Assembly: GCF_036323735.1 (NCBI RefSeq)
Contig: NW_026947367.1
Location: 1,599,001 to 1,663,000, forward strand
Direction of reading: 5' to 3'
Length of the DNA: 64,000 bases
DNA from: Rattus norvegicus
Lineage: Eukaryota; Chordata; Mammalia; Rodentia; Muridae
The notes beneath the pieces were generated by a model, which was not told where the DNA came from, ran no database searches, and saw only the letters and a program-made list of their open reading frames with translations. How positions within the stretch are numbered: position 1 is the first letter of the stretch; each line of letters opens with the position of its first letter. A program made the position numbers and the translations under genes. Positions 24,811-36,744 of the stretch are shown here, piece by piece.

Positions 24811-24826
24811 CATAAATCATTATTTT
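24811..24826. repeat. TSD of composite L1 insertion, right copy
   Basis: Matches 22938-22953 over 16 bp; the final T's could partly belong to the tail on the left side. Confidence 0.85.
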
Positions 24827-25906
24827 AATGTATTTGAGAATATTCATGTTAATATGCAATGAAGTTAAAGTTGGGTTTTATGTCTTAATTCATTAATTTA
24901 AATTACATTTTTATATGATAGGGGAATATATATTAATGTATGATATACATTAATTTTGTAATGTTCTAGATTATTTAATGTACAATATAAACCTGACGTC
25001 TGTCTTAGACATATCCTGCCATGCCGTTCAATGTAGGTAGTTATAATATACATTGTTACTGGCAATTCATAGAGTTCTGTGGACCCAAGACAGGTAGCCT
25101 GGTCAAGCTGAATTACCAGAGAACTGCCAATTGTTTCTGAAAGAATGATCTTTCCTTCTCCTGTTCACTACCAACCTGTGATTCAAGGTATCCATTTGAT
25201 TCTTTTGCATGCTCACATCTTATTTATACTGTGAAGTCTCAGGTAGCAGGTCAGTATGATCATGGGTTTTAGGGACACTTGTTGGGAATCCAGGTCAGTG
25301 ATCTTGTTACCTTCAGTCACAAGGCAGACATCTCTTTGATGTGCATAGTAGTAAGCCTAGCAGATCATAGGGGAATCCAAATATTCTCTTGGAGAGCCAA
25401 GACATTCTCTAAATTTTTAATGTCCTTTACTCAGCAAAAGGACAATTTTGTCTCTGTATTATAAAAAAGACATGTGGAGTATCCAAAGCATAATGTCTGT
25501 GGATGTACAAGATGACAGGTTTCCCCTTTCCTTATTTGACATCCTGAGTCAGAGTGATAAATCAGTTCTCTTCTCTGGGCCTAGGTACCTGGCCCTAAGG
25601 CTGCCGTGAAATAATTTCAATAACAGTAACTATTGAAGCTACTCGATACCTTGCTCAATGTTTAATGAAAATACTACCAACTGTGCTGACTATTGCATTA
25701 GAGTCTTTCTTGGGATGGGGTTTTGCAGTAATCCATTAGGTCTGTCTAGATAAATTGGACCATTGTTGTTACCTTGGACAGTCAGTGATGAACATCTGTG
25801 GGTCTACACCACACAACAGGGTAACAGGATTTATGTCAAGTGGGTCTTCTTAACTACACTCCAGGATGGTGCAGGAATAGTATCTGTAAGTGTGCAACAG
25901 GGACAT
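24827..25906. other. Unassigned DNA, no gene seen
   Basis: AT-rich at first, then mixed composition. No open frame above 61 codons, no SINE or LTR signature that I recognise. It is continuous with 26571 onward across the small L1 at 25918-26559. Confidence 0.45.
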
Positions 25907-25917
25907 ATAGAAGCCAG
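25907..25917. repeat. TSD, left copy
   Basis: atagaagccag is repeated at 26560-26570, flanking a short L1. Confidence 0.85.
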
Positions 25918-26559
25918 GGTCTCATGAATACACTTGGGAGAAAATAGGGAGGCAAATTTTAAAACAGGGGCAGAAGGAACACCCATTCAGTGCCTGCCCC
26001 ACATGTGGCCCATATATATACAGCCACCAAACTAGATAAGATGGATGAAGCAGCAAAGAAGTGCAGGCTGACAGGAACTGGATATAGATCTCTCCTGAGA
26101 GACACAGCCAGAATACAGGAAATGCATAGGTGACTGCCAGCAGCAAACCACTGAACTGAAAACGGGCCCCAGTTGAAGGAATCAGAGAAAGCACTGAAAG
26201 AGCTGGAATGGGCTCAAGACCCCATATGAACAACAATGCCAAACAACTAGAGCTCCCAGGGACTAAGCCAATACCTAAAGACTATACTTGGACTGACCCT
26301 GGCTTCAAACTCATAGGGACAATGAATAGCCTAGTAAGAGCACCAGTGGAAGGGAAAGCCCTTGATCCTGCCAAGACTGAACCCCCAGTGAATGTTATTG
26401 TTGGGGGGAGGGTTGTAATTGGGGGTAGGTTGGCAAGGGGAACACAAATATAGAAAGGGAGGGGGAGGGGTTGGGGGATGTTAGCCCGGAAACCAGGAAG
26501 GGGAATAGCAATCGAAATGTAAATAAGAAATAATCAAGTTAATATAGATGAGAAAAATA
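25918..26559 (+). mobile_element. 5'-truncated L1 (3' UTR only)
   Basis: About 640 bp of rodent L1 3' UTR ('ccaccaaactagataagatggatgaagc', 'cagagaaagcactg', 'gaacccccagtgaatg'), including a G-rich polypurine tract (26399-26485). It ends 'aatcaagttaatatagatgag' with a short A-rich end. Perfect 11-bp TSDs confirm it as an independent insertion. Confidence 0.92.
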
Positions 26560-26570
26560 ATAGAAGCCAG
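26560..26570. repeat. TSD, right copy
   Basis: atagaagccag, identical to 25907-25917. Confidence 0.85.
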
Positions 26571-28458
26571 ATTGTGGTGTTCCTTGTAGAAAGGCTTCAA
26601 CTCTCTTGTCTGATAGGAGTATAAAATGCTGACACAGAATTAACTACCTTGCTTCTTTCACAGAAGAGGGGCAGCTAATATAGCCTTTAGACAAGTGATC
26701 ATTCCTGAGGCTACAAGGTCCAGTTGTTTAGAGAGATGCACACAAGGTGTTTTCACGGCCCTAAAATGTTCATGTAAATCCTTCATGCCGTGTCTTTTCA
26801 TGTGTTTCGTGAAAAAAAAAAGATGGAAACATTCTGAGGAACCTAGAAATTCTAGGAGTTAAACCACAATGAACTATCAAGTATCAAACTCCATACCATC
26901 TGTCTCCATGCAGATTAGGTTCTAGTATCCCCATGTGTTCTGGGGTATCTAGGATTTGCTGTTTCTCCAAAACCCTGGTATCCAGGCAGAGCAATACCCA
27001 CACACACAAATAATCTCTCAAACCTGTCTAGTACCTCCGGAGTTGAGAACAGTAGGATTACATCAACCATTCTATGATACAGGTTCCTTTTGCCTCCCCC
27101 AGATTTTTGCCAATATTGTTGTCCTCCTAATATAGAAATGTGAAAATTCCTAGCTCACCCTTGCTAGCTAAGTGATTATAACTCTTGGACCAGTGCCTCA
27201 GTGTCCCTTGTTCAATTATTTTGAGCTTCAGGAGAGAGGAGGAGGTTATCTCTCTGTTGTAAGGGTGTCAACCTGTGAAACTTCTGAGGCCATCAACAGA
27301 CAGGACTGAAGAATTTTGAAATCCGTGAAAGAATAGGGTCTAAGGTATTTGCCCACTTTAACTCATTCTGAAATGGTCATTCAAATGTTAATTTTATCTC
27401 CTTTGCAAAAAGCACCTGAAGAATACATCTTCCAAGAACAAGAAAATCTACATACTTTACTGGAGATTCAGACTTCTGAGTGTATATGAGATCGGAACTA
27501 TGGGGTTGGTAGTCTCTACCCTCTATTGCCAGTCCCTCATATCTTGGATAGTTCATATGATAAATAGCCCAGTTTCTTCTCAAGTAATGACAACAACTCC
27601 AGTGAGACTGTGAGGATATCATGATGCCCATCTCTTTCAGTTGGTAATATAGACTGTATCTCTCCCTTTGCTTCCAGAGTGTGCATTATTTAATCTACAT
27701 ATGCACAAATGATCTGGTTAGTTGAATAATTATGGGATTATGTTTTAGGGACAGGTATGGGAAGATAGATTCTCCCAATATACCTAGGATTCTTCACTAC
27801 TAATCTGAAACTACAAGTGTGAGTTTTAGTCCAACTATCTTTTTAATACGTTTCAGGACTTTCACAAAGAAGATATTCTTTTGGTAAACAGAAAAAAGGT
27901 TAACTTTTTTAGTATATGTAAGTCGAACTGTGTCTAATTTTTCAAAAAGATGATGGTTGCTTTCTGTTTATGCAAGAGGCCTCTTGCCAGAAGGAAACAG
28001 GAAGAAGGGGGGCAATGAGACATGATTAATAACAGGTGAGTTATTATCCCCTTGCCTATGTCAATGGCATGTTTGCTGCTTCAGAGACATTAAGGGAGTT
28101 TTCCTTTTGCTACCGTGAATGGTACCTTTTGATCAGGTAATTGTCACAGTACATTATTGAAGACTGAATATGTAGATCCAGTGACCATTATGAAATCAAT
28201 TGCTTTGTCACAATTTTAGGTTTTACTATAGATTCTTGGAGTACAGTAGCCTGGGTGCCATCACTGTCCTAACTGTAGGACTTGCTGTACCTTTTACTTC
28301 CAATTACAGCACTTATTTTCCAATGTTCACTTTATTTTCAAAAGGTATATTGGTCTTTCTCCATGGGTTGCTTGCTCGCTTCTAGCCCTTTTCATGTTTG
28401 TTTTAACAGACTTTATTATTATTCAGATTTACTCTTCTGCTTACCGCTTATGGCCTTC
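26571..28458. other. Unassigned DNA, no gene seen
   Basis: About 1.9 kb without a supported gene or recognisable repeat. Open frames are short (84 codons or fewer) and lack coding features. Confidence 0.45.
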
Positions 28459-28494
28459 TTTTTTTTTTTTTTTTTTGAGTACATTTAGTTTATT
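28459..28494 (-). terminator. Polyadenylation signal plus A-tail (minus strand)
   Basis: AATAAA on the minus strand at 28494-28489, followed 12 nt later by an A-run of 18. This supports retroposition of a mature transcript. Confidence 0.6.
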
Positions 28495-29640
28495 GTAAAA
28501 AGTGATGGAGGGGGAGAAAATAAATGATACGAAATATTCATAATATTAACATATAAACGTTCCATTATTATTTCACTTTTGGTACATCCACATTGTTTAT
28601 GTTGTCTACAATGACAACAAAGAAGCAAATTCACAAATCTAATAGCATTAGATATCAGCATTCAGCTTTCATATTCTACATGATCTTTGAAGAATCTGCT
28701 CCCATGCTCCTCAAAATCATTTTGTTCACTCCAGTCCCCTGAATGATGAGATCATTCATGGCAATTGTAACAACAGAAGAGTGAGACAAGAAGGAAAAAA
28801 AATGCATGACCCCTGTGTTATCCCTTACATCATTGTCCTGGACTCAACAACCTATCACATCCTTCAGCATTTACCATCCATATCAAGTCACACAACTACA
28901 TTTGAAAGCTGAGGCTATACTTCCCATGTATAAGCAATGATGGCATATGACACAGCCCATCCTTCCATGTGAAAAACATGCAGGTTTACTCCTTTTCTGC
29001 ATAAAATCACACTCAACAGTTCTTGCCTTAGCTTTTATTTGCCTATGAATTCTTGCTAGGAAAAGACATTAAACTACCACATTCAGCATGCTCCTTTGAG
29101 AATTTTGTCTTCCTCTGCAGAATGTTTAAGAAACCTTTTCTATCTTAAAAGTTTGGTCAATAAAATTGCCATTATTCCTTTCATTAAAAATCCCAGTCAC
29201 CTATTCTTATTATTGTTTATTGCTATTTTTACTATTTTTATTAATACTTATTAGTATATACTTTAGAAGTAAGTCCTACCAAGCTCTTGAAGACTTTTAT
29301 CCTAACAAGACTTAAAGCTATATGTTATACAACAAGCCATTCCAGGACTTAGCACCTTAAACTACTGAACACTTTCTGACAGCCTCGGGTACAAAGCAGG
29401 ACAACAACTGTAATGTCTCTACCCCCGTTAGCTTCATCTGTTCTGAGGTCTGTTGCTAAAAGCAATCGGAAGGTCAGACAGGATGCAAGCAGAAGAAAAA
29501 TAAACTTATTTATTTGACAAAGGAGATTCAGTGACAGTTATCAAAATAAAAACAAAGAAAAACCTGCTTATTCTGCTTCCCAACATAGAGTGGATGGAAA
29601 AAAAAATGCCTTTTTAAAAATATCATATATGTTTTTAACT
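28459..29640 (-). pseudogene. Probable processed retrocopy (mRNA 3' UTR), minus strand
   Basis: An 18-bp T-run (28459-28476) followed on the plus strand by 'gagtacatttagtttattg' reads on the minus strand as ...AATAAA (28494-28489), 12 nt, then an A-tail. That is the arrangement of a polyadenylated mRNA end. The DNA beyond is AT-rich with no open frame of 60 codons or more on the minus strand, so only untranslated sequence seems captured. The source gene is not recognised. The far end and TSD could not be fixed; 29640 is an upper guess where an L1 tail begins. Confidence 0.45.
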
Positions 29641-29660
29641 TCTTTTTTTTAGCATGCCAT

Positions 29661-31491
29661 TTCTTTTCTTTTCTTTTTTTTATTAACTTGAGTATTTCTT
29701 ATTTACATTTCCAGTGTTATTCCCTTTCCTGGTTTCCGGGCCAACATTCACCTAACTCCTCCCCTCCCCTTCTATATGGGTGTTCCACTCTCCATCCTCA
29801 CCCATTGCCGCCCTCCCCACAACAATCATATTCACTGGGGGTTCAGTCTTAACAGGACCCAGGACTTCCCCTTACACTGGTGATCTTACTAGGATATTCA
29901 ATGCTACCTATGAAATGAGATTCCAGGGTCAGTCCATGTATAGTCTTTAGGTAGTGGCTTAGTCCCTGGAAGCTCAGCTTGGTTGGCATTTTTGTTCATA
30001 TGAGATGTTGACCCCCTTCAAGCTTTCCAGTTCTTTTTCTGATTCCTTCAACGGGGGTCCTGTTATCAGTTCAGTGGTTTGCTACTGGCCTTAGACTCTG
30101 TATTTGCTGTATTCTGGCTGTGTCTCTCAGGAGAAATCTGCATCCGCCTCCTGTCGGCCTGCACTTCTTTGCTTCATCCATCTTGTATAATTGGGTAGCT
30201 GTATATGTAAGGGCCACATGTAGGGCAGGCTCTGAATGGGTGTTCCTTCTGTGTCTGTTTTAATCTTTTCCTCTCTATTCCCTGCCAAGGGTATTCTTAT
30301 TCACCTTTTAAAGAAGGAGTGTAGCATTAGCATTTTGATCATCCATCTTGCGTTCCATGTGTTCTATGCATCTAGGGTAATTCAAGCAGTTGTGCTAATA
30401 GCCACTTATCATGTGCATGCCATGTGTGTTTTTATGTGATTGGGTAACCTCACTCAGGATGATGTTTTCAAGCTCCAACCATTTGTCTATGAATTTCATA
30501 AAGGCATTGTTTTTGACATCTGAGTAATACTCCATTGAGTAAATGTACCACATTTTCTGTATCCATTCCTCTGTTGAAGGGCATCTGGGTTCTCTCCAGC
30601 TTCTGGCTATTATAAATAAGGGGGTGATGAACATAGTGGAGCATGTGTCTTTTTTATATGTTGGGGCAACTTTTGGGTATATGCCGAAGAGTGGTACAGC
30701 TGGATCCTCAGGTAGTTCAATGTGAAATTTTCCTAGGAATCTCCAGACTGATTTCCAGAATGGTTGTACCAGTTTGCACTCCCACCAATAGTGGAGGAGT
30801 GTTCCTCTTTCTCCACATCCTCGCCAGCATTTATTTTTACCTGAGTTTTTGATCTTAGCTATTCTCACTGGTGTGAGGTGAAATCTCAGGGTTGTTTTGA
30901 TTTGCATTTCCCTTATGACTTAAGATGTTGAACATTTCTTTAGGTGTTTCTCAGCCATTCGGCATTCCTCAGCTGTGAATTCTTTGTTTAGTTCTGAACC
31001 CCATTTTTTAATAGGGTTATTTGTCTAACTTCTTGGGTTTTTTGCATCTTTTGAATATAAGCCCTCTATCTGTTGTTGGATTGGTAAATATCTTTTCCCA
31101 ATCTCTTGGTTGCCGTTTTATCCTAACCACAGTGTCCTTTCCCTTCCAGAAGCTTTGCAGTTTTATGAGACCCCATTTGTCAATTCTTGATCTTAGAGCA
31201 TAAACCATTGGTGTTTTGTTCAGGAAATTTTTTCCAGTGCCCATGTGTTTGAGATGCTGGCCTAGTTTTTCTTCTATTAGTTTGACTGTATCTGGTTTGA
31301 TTTGGAGGTCCTTAATCCACTTGGACTTAAGCGTTGCACACGGTGATAAGCATGGAACGATTTGCACTCTTCTACATGCTGACCTCCAGTTGAACCAGCA
31401 CCATTTCCTGAAAATGCTCTTTTTTCCATTGAATGGTTTTGGCTCCTTTGTCAAAAGTAAAGTGCCCATAGGTGTGTGGGTTCATTTCTGG
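29661..31491 (-). mobile_element. 5'-truncated L1
   Basis: T-rich tail (29661-29680), 3' UTR, and C-terminal ORF2 in minus-strand frames at 30907-30395 and 31469-31017. Homology ends inside '...gttcatttctggg' at 31491. It keeps the common residues KLVQPFW and ARSW, so it is not of the same subfamily as the two young L1s. No convincing TSD was found. Confidence 0.88.
30395..31469 (-). pseudogene. L1 ORF2 C-terminal fragment
   Basis: Two frames (31469-31017, 150 codons; 30907-30395, 170 codons) carry the ORF2 C-terminus, including the CWRGCGERGTLLHYWWEC motif. A short deletion near 31023 and a frame break separate them. The end (MHMISGY) lacks two residues of the usual SLISGY ending. Confidence 0.85.
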
Positions 31492-32215
31492 GAGCTGCCT
31501 TATGTATAATACCCAAGAGCTAGAAGAATCCATAATGGCATTCACCAGAGGAATGAATACAGAAAATGTAGTACATCTAAACAATTGTGTACTACTCAAC
31601 TCTTAAAACCAATTATCTCAAGAAAGCCAAAGACAAATGGGATGATCTAGAAAATATCATAATGATTGAGGTTACCCAATCACAAAATGGTATGAAATCA
31701 CACATTTTATGAAATCACCAAAAGTGATTGGATATTGGCACAAAAGCTAAAATTACCAAAGATGCAGTTCACAGACAACTGGAAGCTCAATAAAATGATA
31801 CACAAAATGTGCATGCTTTAATCCTTTTCAAAAGGTGGACACAATAATATCTATGAATTTCGAGCAGAGACTGAGGAAATCCCATTCAGAGCAGGCTGTA
31901 CATGTGGGAAAAATATATACACATCAGTCACCAAAACTAGATAAGATTGATGGAGCTAAGAAGTGCATTGTGCCAGGGACTGTATAGAGATCTTTCCTGT
32001 GAGACACAGCTAGAGCATATCAAATAAAGAAGTGAATTCTAGAGGCAAATCAGTGAATTGAAAACGGACAGTAGGGGAGTTATAGAAAAAGAGGAGTGGG
32101 GCCGGTTAGGGATCATATGTGCAGGTAATAGGGAAAGGAAATAACATTTCAAATGTAAATATAGAAATACCCAATTAAAACAGGAATAAAATTTGCTAAA
32201 AAAATAAAAAGAAAT
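31492..32215 (+). mobile_element. Old L1 3' end opening the middle array
   Basis: Starts in a degenerate ORF2 C-terminus ('gaatgaatacagaaaatgtagtacatct', the IQKMWYI region) and runs through the 3' UTR to the A-rich end near 32215. From about 31930 it is the same L1 3' end that every array unit contains, but here it extends several hundred bases further 5'. It may represent the less truncated ancestor or an unequal exchange product. Confidence 0.7.
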
Positions 32216-32355
32216 AAAGAAATTTAAGAAAAGAACACTGCGAAGTATTCACAGCTATTGACTCAGAAATGTAAAAGTCATTTTCATGGAATGATAGTCA
32301 GAGTAATACTAATGGAAAGACTGAGATGATGAAGACTCAACTAGAAACACTTCTC
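32216..32355 (+). repeat. Array sequence joining L1 end to first middle unit
   Basis: 'gaacactgcgaagtattcacagctattgactcagaaatgt...' is the conserved inter-L1 part of the array unit leading to the landmark at 32356. Confidence 0.75.
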
Positions 32356-34517
32356 TCTCCCAGATATCAGTATCAGACAAAAACTGCACTATAGGCATCC
32401 AGAGCATGGTGGAATTTACTCTGAGGCGAGGACTCAATACTTGTCTTTCCATTCTTCCTTAGGACCATTTTCTTCTTGACAAAAAGAATAAGGCTATGAG
32501 ATCTCAGCAAAACAACTGTGCCCTGCCCATCACTTGGCTTTGGAATAAAAAAAAATAATGATATAAACTCTTTGACTTCCAGGAATGATATGAACAGGTA
32601 AGTCCAGATGCTTCTGAAAGGCTCCCAGCTCCTGATTCCCATATGTGGAAGATTCACATCAAGCCTAACTCTTCAGAGATCCCACTCAATCCCTACTAAG
32701 GACTCTGAGCTATCCCAAGGATGATGTACATCTTCCTTTTTTTATACAAATATAGAAGGCCAGCTTCCTTCTCCACTACACTGAAATCTTTATGCTCTTT
32801 GTTCTCCCTCCCATATGGCTGTTTACCGTGAATTAGAGGTCAATTATTAAACCCTAGAGGTACTGCAAGAATATCAGAGAGGCAGTTGCAGCCACAACAA
32901 CACTTGTGATGTCACAGAAGCAGCTAGGGAGTCCAGGTTACAAGAGATACTTGCAGTAGGGCCAAATCATGATGTCACTGTGAACTGCCATGTCCTACCT
33001 GCTAAACAGATTTCCCTACATTGACCAGATTTTGAGTGCCCTTTCCAGGTACGTCTCCTGTGACACAGTGGAAACCTTTACATAGTCCATCATTCTAAAA
33101 CTGTAGAAATCTCTTTTCTTCATTAGTGGTTACATGCTTTGAATGGGGAAAGTTAGCCATTGGTTTGGCATGTGTATAAACGATTTAAGAAAATGGAGTG
33201 CAGGAGATTCTTCTAGATAATAATTTTTTCCCAGGTTCATTCCTGTGAAATACATAAAAATTTTGTAGGTTTTCTCTGTTTCCCAAAGGCCAGTATTCTC
33301 CCTATAGACCTTTAATTGAATGAATATTGTGTTTCAATTTCTTATTGTACATTCCTTGATAGGGAACTTTATAAATATTCCTGAATGTTTACTTAAAAAT
33401 TCTGTTTTAAAATTCCATTTTTTGCAATGATTTTGGCCCAATGATAAAGTGAATATAACAGTGTAAATATTGTGTACCTACTTCAAATGATAAACTCCCA
33501 AATCCTTATTTTATCCAATAATCACAGACATCAGTAAAGCAAAGGACAATATCAACTCTAGAATGTGGTTCTGTAGTCCCAAAAGATAATCAGATATCTA
33601 ATATCTCCCTTCCTTATTTCCAAGGTTCTGACATGAGGGTTGAGGGTTTTTTAACCTGATTCTTTGTTCAGGCCAAACATAAGGTTCAGGAGGATGGACA
33701 GTGAGAGGAATGTCTTGAGGTCCAGGGAAACTTAACTTCAATAGTTTCATAAGTAGAGAATGGCATCTATTTGGCATTGTCATTTGTGGATTCTACATTC
33801 TTGACCCAGTTGTGCATAATCCATGTTAAAATTCCACCAAACCTCATAGGTGTAGGAGACACCAAAATTACATAAGATTGATGAAGGTAAGAGGTGCATG
33901 CTGCCAAGAACTGGAGAAAGATCTTTCCAGAGAGTCATAGTTAGAGCATGTTAAATACAGAAGTGAATGTTAGTGGTAAACTGGTGAACAGAAAGCATGT
34001 CTCTTCTTGGTAGATATTTAGAAAGGATTACAAGAGCTGAAGGGACTTTCAACCCCATAAAAACAACTATTCCAACAAACCAGAGCTTTCTGACACTAAA
34101 CCAATATTCAAAATCTGCCCATGGAAAGTCCTATGGCTCCAACAGCATATGTGGCAGAGGATGGATTCCTTGGGCACCAATGGATGTAGAAGCCCTTCGT
34201 CCTTCTCAGGTTTGGTTCCCAGTTCTAGGAAATGTCAAGGTGCAGTAAGGAGGGTTGTAAAAGAAGGGGAGTCGGTCCAGTTACGACCTTATGGAGAGGA
34301 AATTTGGAAAGAAAATAGCATTTGAAATGTAAATATAGAAATAGCCAATGAAATAAGCAAAAATTTACTAAAAAAATGGAAGAAATGAAAAAAGAAACTG
34401 CTAGCCATTCTCACCTATTGATTCAGAAATATAATGAGTAACTGTCAGGGAATGGTAATCAGAATAATAATGGTGAAAAGACTGATATGATTAAGAGTCG
34501 ACTAGAAGCACTTCTCT
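32356..34517 (+). repeat. 2.2 kb tandem unit, middle block, unit 1
   Basis: 2,162 bp between landmarks. Contains the 'ttccttaggacc' (32456), 'tagaaggccagcttcc' (32753) and 'cacttgtgatgtcacag' (32900) blocks, an AT-rich spacer, then the embedded L1 3' end (33861-34378). No microsatellite at the junction in this unit. Confidence 0.85.
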
Positions 34518-36015
34518 CTCCCAGATATCAGTGTCAGACACAAACTGAACTATAGGAATCCAAAGCGTGGAGGAGTTTACCCTGAGATGAGGACATAGTA
34601 CTTGTCTTTCACTTCTTCCTTAGGACATTTTTCTTCTGGGCAAAAACAATAAAAGCCATGAGCTGTCAGGAAAACAACTGTGACCTTCCCAAACTTGGGT
34701 TTTGGGATAAAGAAATTAATGATATAAACTCTCTGATTTCCAGGAACTGTAAGAGCAGGAAGTCCAGATGCTTCTGAGAGGACCCCAGCTCCTAATTCCC
34801 ATTTGTAGACGGCTCAGATCAAGACAATCTCTTCATGAAACAACTCAACACCTACTAAGGACTCAGAGAGCTTTCCCAAGGACCTTTTTTGTACCAAGAC
34901 AGAAGGTCAGCTTTCTTCTCCCCATCTCTGATATCTTCATCCTATTTGTCCTCCCTCCCAAATGGCTCTTTACACTGAATTATAGGCCAATTAGTAAACC
35001 ATAGATATATGGAATGAATATCTGAGAGGCAGTTGCTGTCAGGACAACACTTGTGACAACACAGAAGAAGATAGGGCTCTCAAGGATACAAGAGATATAT
35101 TACGGGGGTACTAAGGATGATGTCACTGAGAACTGCCATGGACTACCTGCTAAACAGATTTCCTTACATTGACCAGATTTGACGGTGCCCTTTCTAGGAG
35201 AGTCTCCTATGACACAGTGGAAACCTTTTGTACTCCATCTCTCTAACGCTAGAGACTTCTCTTTGTGCATTAGTGTTTACATGGTCTTAATGGACAAAAT
35301 TAATCGGGACTTGGCATGGGTAGAAAAGATCTAGGAAGATGGAGTGGAGGAGATTCTTCTTGATAATAATTTTGCTCCCTGGTCCATTCCTGTGACATAC
35401 AGTTCAATTTCCTAGTTTTTCTCTGTTTCCCAAAGGCCATTATTTTCCATACAGACCTTTAATTGAGTGAATATTGTATTTCATTTTCTAATTCTTCATT
35501 CCTAGATAGGGCACTTTGTATTCATTCCTGAAAGTGTACTCAAAAATTCTCTTTTACAATTGCATTTTTGTAATGATTTTGGCAAAAAAGAGGGCCGAAG
35601 TATAGAGTGCAGAGAACAGTGTAAATATTTTGTACCTACTTCAAATGATAAACTCCAAATTCTTATTTTATCCAAAAATTATCATACATCAGTAAATCAA
35701 AGACAACATGTACTATACAATTTGTTTCTCTATTCCCATTTGATATCATTTCTGCAATATCTTCCTTCTTGTGTTCCCATGGCCACACTTGAGGTTTTTG
35801 GATATTTTACAATGATTCTTTTTTCAGGCCAAACATAAGACTTAGGTGGATGGGCAGGGAAAGAAATGTTTTGAGTTCAACTGAAACCTCAATTTCAATA
35901 AGTTCATAAGGACAGGAGGGAACTTTGCATCTGTAGATTCTACATTCTTGTTCTAGATGCGCAGAATCAATGGTAAATTCCATCTAACCTCACATAGGAG
36001 CCAATATATATATAT

Positions 36016-36070
<55 letters not shown>

Positions 36071-36744
36071 CTGCCACCAAAATAAGATAAGATTGTTGAA
36101 GTTAAGAAGTGCATTCTGCCAGGAAGAGGATATAGACATTTCCTGAGAAACACAGCTAGAATATGTCAATTACATAAGTGAATGCTTGTGGCAAACCAGT
36201 TACTTGTAAATGGAACTCTTGTTGATAACTTTTGAGAAAGGATTACAAGAGGTAAAGGGGTTTGCAAACCCATAAGAAAAACAATGTCAATGAACCAGAG
36301 CTTTCTAGTACTAGACCAATATTCAACGAATGTACATGGACATACCTATGGCTCCTACTGCATATTTAGTACCAGATGGCCTTCTTGGGAACCAACAGAA
36401 GTAGAAGCTCTTGGTCCTCCCTATATTTGATTCACAGTTCATGGGAATGCAAAGGGGTAGTAAGGGGATTATAGTAGAATGGGAGGTGGACTGGTTAGGG
36501 ATCTTAGAGACAGGAAATTGGAAAAGGAATAACATTTGTAATGTAAATATAGAAATATCAAATTTAAAAAAGCTATATATTTTGCTAAAAAAGAAAAAAA
36601 TGAAAGAAATAAAAGAAAAGAAAACTGCCAATTAATTACACCCTTTGACTCAGAAATCTAAAGGGTCACTGTCAGGGAATGGTAGTCAGAGTAATACTAG
36701 TTCAAAGACGAAGATGGTGAAATCTCAAATAGAAGCAATTTTCT
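34518..36744 (+). repeat. 2.2 kb tandem unit, middle block, unit 2
   Basis: 2,227 bp. Same block order as unit 1 ('agacagaaggtcagc' about 34897; 'cacttgtgacaacacag' about 35046). A (GATA)n microsatellite occupies the junction (36015-36070), followed by the embedded L1 3' end (36073-36605). Confidence 0.85.
36015..36070. repeat. (GATA)n microsatellite
   Basis: About 13-14 perfect GATA repeats after a short TA run (36005-36014), at the same place in the unit where others have TA-type repeats. Confidence 0.9.

Noticed and set aside
29640..29680. TSD for the L1 at 29661-31491 (agcatgcca against agctgcct)
   Set aside because: Match too short and imperfect to support.
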